Source: Neorickettsia sennetsu str. Miyayama (lineage in GTDB: Bacteria; Pseudomonadota; Alphaproteobacteria; Rickettsiales; Anaplasmataceae). From it: DNA of 64,000 bases. The position numbers were made by a program, and so were the translations under genes. Positions 55,808-62,093 of the stretch are shown in pieces. The DNA is taken from NCBI RefSeq assembly GCF_000013165.1, contig NC_007798.1:310001-374000 (forward strand), read 5' to 3'. Below the pieces are notes generated by a model. The model saw only the letters and a list, made by a program, of their open reading frames with translations, made no database searches and was not told where the DNA came from. Positions within the stretch are counted from its first letter, which is position 1. Each line of letters starts with the position of its first letter.

Positions 55808-58309
55808 TCATTCCCTTTCTTGGGAATTGCTCTGAATTTTAGTAGCGCATGTATAGGCAAGACAGGATATAAGGGCACCAGTTAGGATACTACCAACAAC
55901 TTGCAATGCATCAGGTATGTTTTTGAGTCTTGGTATGAGGGGAATCACAATGTAGATTATAGCTGCCAGTACTACGGCTGTAGCTATGGCAATGAATATA
56001 TTTCTTAGACGGTCAGATATTGGCTGTCTAACTTTTTTTTGCGTTGTTGATTTACCTTCACTTTTACTTCGCTCAAAAAATGAACTAACCCTTTTCGAAA
56101 ATCTTCGGAATGCTCCTGGTACAGTTTGATCTGCGGGTGTACCTGCTTTACCAACAAACTTACTTGAGAAGCTTTCTTGGTGAGCCGTATCAGGAAGGTT
56201 TTTTTCTTCCATGAAGGCTCCTAATTTGAACCCTAGCTCCTCCGCTAATCTTTGAACTTCAGTCCGACCTCGAGTGAATATGCTCGATGCTACTACTATT
56301 CCATGATCAAAGAGGAGCACCCCTTCTGTTATTTCGCTTACTCCTTCGGGTTTATCACTCTTTCTGCTATGCCATTTAATCCATGGCGGTTTACCCCATG
56401 AAAGTTCTAGCGCCGGTACAGCCACATCCCCTTTGTTGAGAGTAGTTCGAGAACATTCCAGGAGAGAAAGAGGATTTTTGCTTTCTGCGCCTAAAAAATG
56501 TAATACACTTGCTACTTGTTTGACAACTACTTCTATATTTTTTTCAATATCTGGGATCTTAGATGCTACCCATGCTACCTTCTCCGCTTGTTCTGGTGTT
56601 AGTTTCACAATCCCATCAATATCGATAGCGTAAACACAGTAGTCATCTGGATAGTGACGTGTCTGTGTGAAAAGCACCTGATTCGGAAGGATATTTTGGG
56701 TTTCTGCATTGAGTATCCTTAGCACCAAGGATGCACTTTCTGGTTCGGCTCTACCTACATTTACACAGCAGAACGAGCGATGCTGGGGTACTATTTGAGC
56801 GTCTGGGATGTTTTTGCAAAACTTAACTGCGCACTGGCACTTTATCAGTATGTCTCGTAAAATTTTTGTCAGAGGTTCGAGGGAATTCTCTGTATTAGTG
56901 ATAGGAATACCTACACTGCCTAGCCCACCTAAGGCTGATGTGCATACTTCGTAGGGTTTCTTTTCAAGATAGAAAGATTCGTTTCTAGCGCAACAGTTTT
57001 TTGTTCTAGGAAGTGTATCAACTAAACTGGCTTGAATCCCTAATTTGTTGCAGATGTACCCTACTAAATGTAGGCCCCAAGGATGCAAGAGCGACTCAGT
57101 CTGAATTTGAAGGAAAGATCTCCTCGTTACTAGATCAAATAACATTTTGAAGAGGGGTTCAGGAGTGCTTCCTGTAGGTGAGGGAGTGATGTGCTCTAGA
57201 ATTGCCTTGAATAAGATATCAACAGTTTTAAAATCTTCTGTATGTTCCAGTGAAAGTGCATGTAATTCTTGCATGAAAGGGAGGCGTGCCCTTTCTCCTT
57301 TAGGGAAACCATAGAATGCAAGAATTACCTCTTTTTCTTTGCCCTCTCCTACTATTACTTCTTGGTAGGGCACGCGTAATCTCGGTGTTGTAGAAGATGC
57401 CAAACTTATGCAAAATGCCCTCAAGGCATTTTTTTGTTGAGGTGATAAAGGTCCTATCTTGTAGATAGCTTGTGGGAATACTGTTTTTTCCTCGCTAAGT
57501 GGAACGATCGATGATGCTGCTGCCCCAACAACAGGTTCTGCTGCTGCAAGTACCTCTAGGTCACAACCAGGTACAACTACTGTTGGAGAAGTTGTTGGAT
57601 CTATCGGACTCGGTATTGTATTTGCCCCAGTAACATTCATGATTGTTCTAGCCAGGAGTTGTGCTACCAGCGGTTCAGGCATCCTTGCTCTAGCTAGCCA
57701 CTCGTGTATCTCTCTATGACTTGTGAATGGAATGCTATTTGAAGGCGTATCATCAAGTTTCGCTTTATCCGGATCATCTGGCCCTGCAATGTTGTTACTT
57801 GCATCCAGGTAGTTTGCAGTGACAACTACCTCTCTCCCTTTACCTGATGAAGTGACACTCACATCTCGCACTCCAAAGGTGACACTTATTTCGCTTGCGT
57901 ATACGTTTGCCAGCTCCATACCAGGTTGGAGATTTTCTCTGAAGACCTGAGCTTCTTCAGCTTTTAAAAGCCTTAGTCGGGTTTCATCTGTACTCTCCCC
58001 TGGAAGGATTTTGTCAAGTTTTTTTACTGTTTTGTCTATGCTTTCTTTAGCCTTTTTCTTTAGTGCACTGCTGGCAGCTGCAAGATTCTGCGACCAGCGT
58101 CGAAACGCCGGTTGGTGTTCTTGTTGTGGATCTGTCGCACCTTGTTGAGTAGTCTGAGCGGCTCCTTCTGATTGGGATTCTCCTTCTTGCTGTTGTGGAT
58201 CTGTTGCACCTTGTTGAGTAGTAACAGTTGATTGATCAGCTTCTTCCTGAGAGTGGTCTTCTTCTGTGCCTTGAATATCTACTTTCTTTCTGTTGTCAGG
58301 TGGTAGCAT
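55808..58309 (-). CDS. Unrecognised 833-residue protein with C-terminal membrane anchor
   Basis: I do not recognise a family. The N-terminus (1-66) is acidic and Gln-rich with a 23-residue repeat (TTQQGATDPQQ at 30 and 53). A cationic segment AFRRWSQNLAAASSALKKKAKES follows at 68-90 (given in part), and a related cationic AFRRFSKRVSSFFERSKSE occurs at 733, just before two C-terminal hydrophobic segments (about 771-792 and 804-822) and a short charged tail. The middle (120-700) looks globular and cysteine-containing, with no signal peptide. Good ribosome site GAGGAG 8 bases before ATG 58309. Likely lineage-specific. Candidate secreted effector or membrane protein, by inference only. Confidence 0.75.
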   Translation of the reverse strand: MLPPDNRKKVDIQGTEEDHSQEEADQSTVTTQQGATDPQQQEGESQSEGAAQTTQQGATDPQQEHQPAFRRWSQNLAAASSALKKKAKESIDKTVKKLDKILPGESTDETRLRLLKAEEAQVFRENLQPGMELANVYASEISVTFGVRDVSVTSSGKGREVVVTANYLDASNNIAGPDDPDKAKLDDTPSNSIPFTSHREIHEWLARARMPEPLVAQLLARTIMNVTGANTIPSPIDPTTSPTVVVPGCDLEVLAAAEPVVGAAASSIVPLSEEKTVFPQAIYKIGPLSPQQKNALRAFCISLASSTTPRLRVPYQEVIVGEGKEKEVILAFYGFPKGERARLPFMQELHALSLEHTEDFKTVDILFKAILEHITPSPTGSTPEPLFKMLFDLVTRRSFLQIQTESLLHPWGLHLVGYICNKLGIQASLVDTLPRTKNCCARNESFYLEKKPYEVCTSALGGLGSVGIPITNTENSLEPLTKILRDILIKCQCAVKFCKNIPDAQIVPQHRSFCCVNVGRAEPESASLVLRILNAETQNILPNQVLFTQTRHYPDDYCVYAIDIDGIVKLTPEQAEKVAWVASKIPDIEKNIEVVVKQVASVLHFLGAESKNPLSLLECSRTTLNKGDVAVPALELSWGKPPWIKWHSRKSDKPEGVSEITEGVLLFDHGIVVASSIFTRGRTEVQRLAEELGFKLGAFMEEKNLPDTAHQESFSSKFVGKAGTPADQTVPGAFRRFSKRVSSFFERSKSEGKSTTQKKVRQPISDRLRNIFIAIATAVVLAAIIYIVIPLIPRLKNIPDALQVVGSILTGALISCLAYTCATKIQSNSQERE
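58122..58222 (-). repeat. Two-copy 69-bp-period tandem repeat in the orphan gene
   Basis: 32-base units at 58122-58153 and 58191-58222 differ at one base (C/T). They encode the TTQQGATDPQQ repeat at residues 30-40 and 53-63. The one silent difference suggests a recent duplication. Confidence 0.85.
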
Positions 58310-58756
58310 CTATATACTCCTCGTTTGCTTAGATCATAATGAGAAATCACCATCGGCCTCGAAACTGTACAGAGTAAGGCTTCTAAATGGTGCTTCCAAT
58401 ATCTAATTTGGAAATTTCGTTCATCCTATAGTGCAGCTAGGTGCACAATCTGTTCTTTTTATTGGTGATAGAGCGATCGATCCTGGTTATTCCAACATAG
58501 AATGCAAGACAGATCATTAAAGTAATCTATTTATATTAAATTTTGATCTGAAATCCTATTTCAGGTTTATATAATAATAAATAAAGTCTAGTTTTTTATA
58601 AATTTCTTTTAAAAACAACTTATCAGACTTTGATATGCCGGAGATAAAACCTTGTTTCGGCAAAACTTACAAGAGTTTTGTAAAAAATAAAATTCGAATG
58701 ATTGCAGTAGGATTTTCATTAAGATATATTTACCCTGGATCTAGCGTTTTGTCTTA
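58310..58756. other. Divergent intergenic region, orphan gene / acpP
   Basis: A 447-bp AT-rich space. It holds the acpP promoter (58702-58730) and a perfect hairpin CTGAAAT-CCT-ATTTCAG at 58548-58564. A second inverted repeat TTACAA-GAGTT-TTGTAA lies at about 58668-58684. No coding frame or RNA gene recognised. Confidence 0.45.
58702..58730 (+). promoter_or_regulatory. Likely promoter of acpP-fabF
   Basis: TTGCAG (58702-58707), 17 bases, TATATT (58725-58730), 26 bases before the acpP ATG. Confidence 0.5.
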
Positions 58757-59191
58757 ATGGGAGCAACACAGGAAAAACTTAGGAAGATCGTTCTTGAGCA
58801 CACAGTTAAGGTCTCTGTCATGGGTGCCTTGAATCTTTCTGATGAGAAGTATGATGAAATAAAGTTGGAAACAGACCTTAGCTCTGAGCTTGGTATAGAT
58901 AGCCTCGATGCTGCCGAAATAATTATGCGCGTTGAGGAAGATCATGATCTTGAGGAGATTCCTGAAGATTATGCTAGGAAAGCAAACACAGTTAAACACA
59001 TTTATGACTATCTTCTTGAGCACTGTACTAAACCGTTGGATAAGTTAGTTGACTTCACAAAGAAAGATGTTCTTTTTAATAAATTTTTGGCTAGTGTTGC
59101 CGTGTCGTTTAATTGCGAGCTTGCCAACCTTGAGGCTGTTTCCAGCATGAGTGATTTGGTCTCTGTGCTTATTTCCGCTTCAGCAAAGTAA
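58757..59191 (+). CDS. acpP: Acyl carrier protein with C-terminal extension
   Basis: Carries growing acyl chains on phosphopantetheine. The ACP core is residues 1-90, with the attachment serine 49 in ELGIDSLDAAEIIMRVEE (DSL), preceded by the LETDLSSELG helix. An acidic DHDLEEIPEDYARK and a helix IYDYLLEH close the core. Residues 91-144 are extra (KLVDFTKKDVLFNKF onward) compared with the usual 75-80-residue ACP. The tail is mildly reminiscent of a degenerate second helical bundle. Its stop abuts the ATG of fabF, so the two are coupled. Confidence 0.9.
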   Translation: MGATQEKLRKIVLEHTVKVSVMGALNLSDEKYDEIKLETDLSSELGIDSLDAAEIIMRVEEDHDLEEIPEDYARKANTVKHIYDYLLEHCTKPLDKLVDFTKKDVLFNKFLASVAVSFNCELANLEAVSSMSDLVSVLISASAK

Positions 59192-60439
59192 ATGTCGAAG
59201 AGAGTTGTAGTAACCGGATTGGGGTTGCTTACTTGTCTATCCAGTACTAGGGAAAGATCTTGGGCGCTGATCCTTGAGTCGAGGTCTGGGGTGCGGGCAC
59301 TTTCTACTATAGAAACGGAAGGACTTCCTGTTACTATAGGCGGGGAGGTGTTAGAGAACGGGGAAGATGGCTTTGACTGTAAAAAGTTTAGTGATCCACG
59401 AAAACATGATCGCTATATATCGTATGGTATAGCCGCGTCTAGAGAGGCAGTACAACATTCGCAATTGCTGGAATATCCTTCTTTGGATAAGAGAAGGGTC
59501 GGCGTATCAATAGGTTCTGGTATAGGAGGGTTACCACTTATCGAGAAAAACTCGATTCTTCTCCGTGAAGAGGGTATACGGAAGGTGAGTCCGTTTTTTA
59601 TTCCGGCAAGTTTGATCAATCTTACTTCAGGGAATGTTGCCATTGAAAACGGATTTACTGGGCCAAATGATGCTTTGGTCACTGCATGTGCAACGGGTGC
59701 TCACGCAATAGTGAATTCTTGGCGCATAATTGCTAACGATGAAGCTGATGTGATGATAGCTGGTGCTTCTGAAGGGGCTTTATGTCGAGTCGGTATAGCT
59801 GGGTTTGCAAATATGAAAGCCCTTTCGAGGCGTAATGATGAGCCGGAGAAGGCTTCTAGGCCATGGGATGTTGATAGGGACGGTTTCGTAATGAGTGATG
59901 GTGCCGGGGTTATGGTGCTCGAAGAGTATGGCCATGCGAAAAGACGTGGAGCGCGAATTTACGCTGAGTTAGTAGGTTTTGGTGTCTCTGGAGATGCATA
60001 TCATGTCGCTGCTCCTAATCCGAATGGAGATGGCGCGCTTGCTGCAATGGCTTCTGCAATAAAAATGGCGGGGATTGGGTTGGACGAGATTGATTATATC
60101 AATGCACACGGAACGTCCACTCCAAATGGCGACGCTGCTGAGTTGAATGCTCTACGGCGTTTGTTTGGCAGCTCCTTAGGAATGGGTGTGTCTTCAACGA
60201 AGTCATCTATAGGGCATGCTTTGGGTGCTGCTGGCGGTATAGAAGCGGTTCTTTGTGTACTCGCTATGCGTGATTCGGTAATGCCTCCAACGCTTAATTT
60301 GGATAAACCTGATGATTGTGCTAGTGGATTTAATTTAGTACCACACACATCTCAAGAGAAGAATTTGCGGTATGTACTCTCGAATTCTTTTGGGTTTGGG
60401 GGAACCAATGTATCATTACTGTTTGGGCAATATTCATAA
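59192..60439 (+). CDS. fabF: 3-oxoacyl-ACP synthase II
   Basis: Elongating condensing enzyme of fatty-acid synthesis. 415 residues. Nucleophile Cys in TACATGAHAIVNS, His in NAHGTSTPNGD and IGHALGAAGGIEA, and the lysine in STKSSIGHA. The C-terminal NSFGFGGTNVSLLFGQ is standard. ATG 59192 lies immediately after the acpP stop. The 3' end is followed by hemF. Confidence 0.98.
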   Translation: MSKRVVVTGLGLLTCLSSTRERSWALILESRSGVRALSTIETEGLPVTIGGEVLENGEDGFDCKKFSDPRKHDRYISYGIAASREAVQHSQLLEYPSLDKRRVGVSIGSGIGGLPLIEKNSILLREEGIRKVSPFFIPASLINLTSGNVAIENGFTGPNDALVTACATGAHAIVNSWRIIANDEADVMIAGASEGALCRVGIAGFANMKALSRRNDEPEKASRPWDVDRDGFVMSDGAGVMVLEEYGHAKRRGARIYAELVGFGVSGDAYHVAAPNPNGDGALAAMASAIKMAGIGLDEIDYINAHGTSTPNGDAAELNALRRLFGSSLGMGVSSTKSSIGHALGAAGGIEAVLCVLAMRDSVMPPTLNLDKPDDCASGFNLVPHTSQEKNLRYVLSNSFGFGGTNVSLLFGQYS

Positions 60440-60452
60440 TTGTGAGGTCCGT

Positions 60453-61292
60453 GTGTTAAGTGAGAAAAAAGAAACAGCAGCTGCCTGGTTTAGGGAGTTA
60501 AGAGATTGTATCAGGGATGAGTTTGTCGCTATAGAAAAAGAGTTTGATCACAATTTTCGGTCGGGTTTTGCAGTAGAATCTTGGGAACGAGAAGGTGGCG
60601 GAGGCGGTGAAATGAGCCTCATGTACGGTACTGTATTTGAGAAGATAGGTGTGAATATATCAACCGTGCATGGAGTTTTCAGCGAAGATTTTGCATCTAA
60701 AATTCCTGGTGCACTAGAAAGTGGGGGGAATTTCTGGGCTAGTGGTATTTCATTGGTGGCGCATATGAGTTCTCCACTTGTTCCTGCAGTGCATATGAAT
60801 ACACGCATGATAGTTACTGATAAATACTGGTTTGGTGGTGGTGCAGATTTGACTCCTATGTACTACAACGAGGAGGATGCAAAAACCTTCCACGCTGAGT
60901 TTAAAGAAACGTGTGATAGACATGATAGCAAGTATTACAACGAATTCAGTAAGTGGGCGGATGAATATTTTTACGTAAAACATAGGAATGAACCTAGGGG
61001 AATAGGGGGAATATTCTACGATTACTTAAGAACAGATGATTGGGAGAAGGATTTTGCTTTCACAAAAGATGTTGGTAAGTGCTTTCTTTCTGTATATCCA
61101 AAGATAGTGAGGAGAAATATGCATCTTTCTTATACAAATGAGCAAAGGCAGTTTCAGCTTCTCAAGAGGGGCAGGTATGTTGAATTTAATCTTCTGTATG
61201 ATAGAGGTACCGAGTTCGGGCTCAAGACTGGTGGTAACGTGAAGGCAATCCTGATGTCTTTGCCCCCTGTGGTGGAGTGGAGAGATTTTTAA
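60453..61292 (+). CDS. hemF: Oxygen-dependent coproporphyrinogen III oxidase
   Basis: Converts coproporphyrinogen III to protoporphyrinogen IX using O2. About 279 residues. WFRELRDCIRDEFVAIE, then SWEREGGGGGEMSLM, FWASGISLVAHMSSPLVPAVHMNTRMI (read in parts), WFGGGADLTPMY and EPRGIGGIFYDYL are all diagnostic. I choose GTG 60453: it lies after the fabF stop and has GTGAGG 5 bases upstream. ATGs at 60372 and 60408 inside fabF would add unconserved residues. It needs oxygen, in keeping with an aerobic respiratory lifestyle. Confidence 0.95.
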   Translation: MLSEKKETAAAWFRELRDCIRDEFVAIEKEFDHNFRSGFAVESWEREGGGGGEMSLMYGTVFEKIGVNISTVHGVFSEDFASKIPGALESGGNFWASGISLVAHMSSPLVPAVHMNTRMIVTDKYWFGGGADLTPMYYNEEDAKTFHAEFKETCDRHDSKYYNEFSKWADEYFYVKHRNEPRGIGGIFYDYLRTDDWEKDFAFTKDVGKCFLSVYPKIVRRNMHLSYTNEQRQFQLLKRGRYVEFNLLYDRGTEFGLKTGGNVKAILMSLPPVVEWRDF

Positions 61293-61336
61293 AGGTACTT
61301 TGCTATCCTTTCTCGTCCAGTAGTTTGGTCTGATAC

Positions 61337-61918
61337 ATGGAGTTTGTTTGCCTGCTTGTTGTTCTAGCTGTTTTTTTCTTTGTTTATCGGCAGACTTCAA
61401 GCAGGTCGGGTTCCGGTGGATTACTCAGTTTGCTTGTTTGGGGCATTGTGATATGCCTGCTGGCCTCCATATACAACACTGGGGACAAGATTTTTCAAAA
61501 CAAACTGCTTGGTGAGATCTATGAGAAAGTTCAAAGTGGAATCTCGAATGAGCAGGTTGGTTTTAGAAAGGCGAGGGATGGGCACTTTTATGTCGATATT
61601 GTTGTTAGTGGTGTGAAGCTAAAGTGTCTAGTTGATACAGGTGCTTCAGATACAGTATTATCACAAAAAGATGCTATAAGACTAGGAGTCGATCCTAGGA
61701 CTCTAAACTACAGCAAGGAATATAATACTGCCAACGGAAAGATAAGGGCAGCTCCTGTAATCTTAAGAGATGTATATCTAAGAAGTTATTACCTTCCTTA
61801 CTTAGAGGTAAGTGTGTCAGGAGTAAGAGAGCAGGAAAGATCCCTATTAGGGATGTCATTCTTAAAACATTTTGATTTTTTTATCAAAAAAGATGTTTTA
61901 TTTTTGCTACAAAAATGA
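61337..61918 (+). CDS. Membrane-anchored retropepsin-like aspartic protease
   Basis: 193 residues: two N-terminal hydrophobic segments (FVCLLVVLAVFFFVYR and LLSLLVWGIVICLLAS), then a retropepsin-like domain with the active site CLVDTGASDTVLS, a flap-like GKIRAAPVILRDV and the closing LLGMSFLKHFDF (hydrophobic-hydrophobic-Gly-x). It is the alphaproteobacterial TIGR02281-type single-lobe protease, related in layout to the Rickettsia retropepsin-like protein. It should act as a homodimer at the periplasmic or outer face of the inner membrane. Substrate unknown. Start ATG 61337. The next gene is the inverse-autotransporter-like protein. Confidence 0.87.
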   Translation: MEFVCLLVVLAVFFFVYRQTSSRSGSGGLLSLLVWGIVICLLASIYNTGDKIFQNKLLGEIYEKVQSGISNEQVGFRKARDGHFYVDIVVSGVKLKCLVDTGASDTVLSQKDAIRLGVDPRTLNYSKEYNTANGKIRAAPVILRDVYLRSYYLPYLEVSVSGVREQERSLLGMSFLKHFDFFIKKDVLFLLQK

Positions 61919-62093
61919 TCTTTTAGTTATCTAGCGAAAATTGGCGGTTTGTATTGTTCCTACTTCGGGATTATTTTTAATTTGTTATAGATCTCTTTTA
62001 GAATTCAAATAGGATTCATTTGTGCATTAATAGGTTTGCTGAAAATTAAAACTTTCCTGAAAAAATGTGCCAAATTTCTTGTAATGCCATTAA

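Noticed and set aside
58310-58756. AT-rich spacer as a replication origin
   Set aside because: No cluster of DnaA boxes was seen, and no origin-linked gene is nearby.
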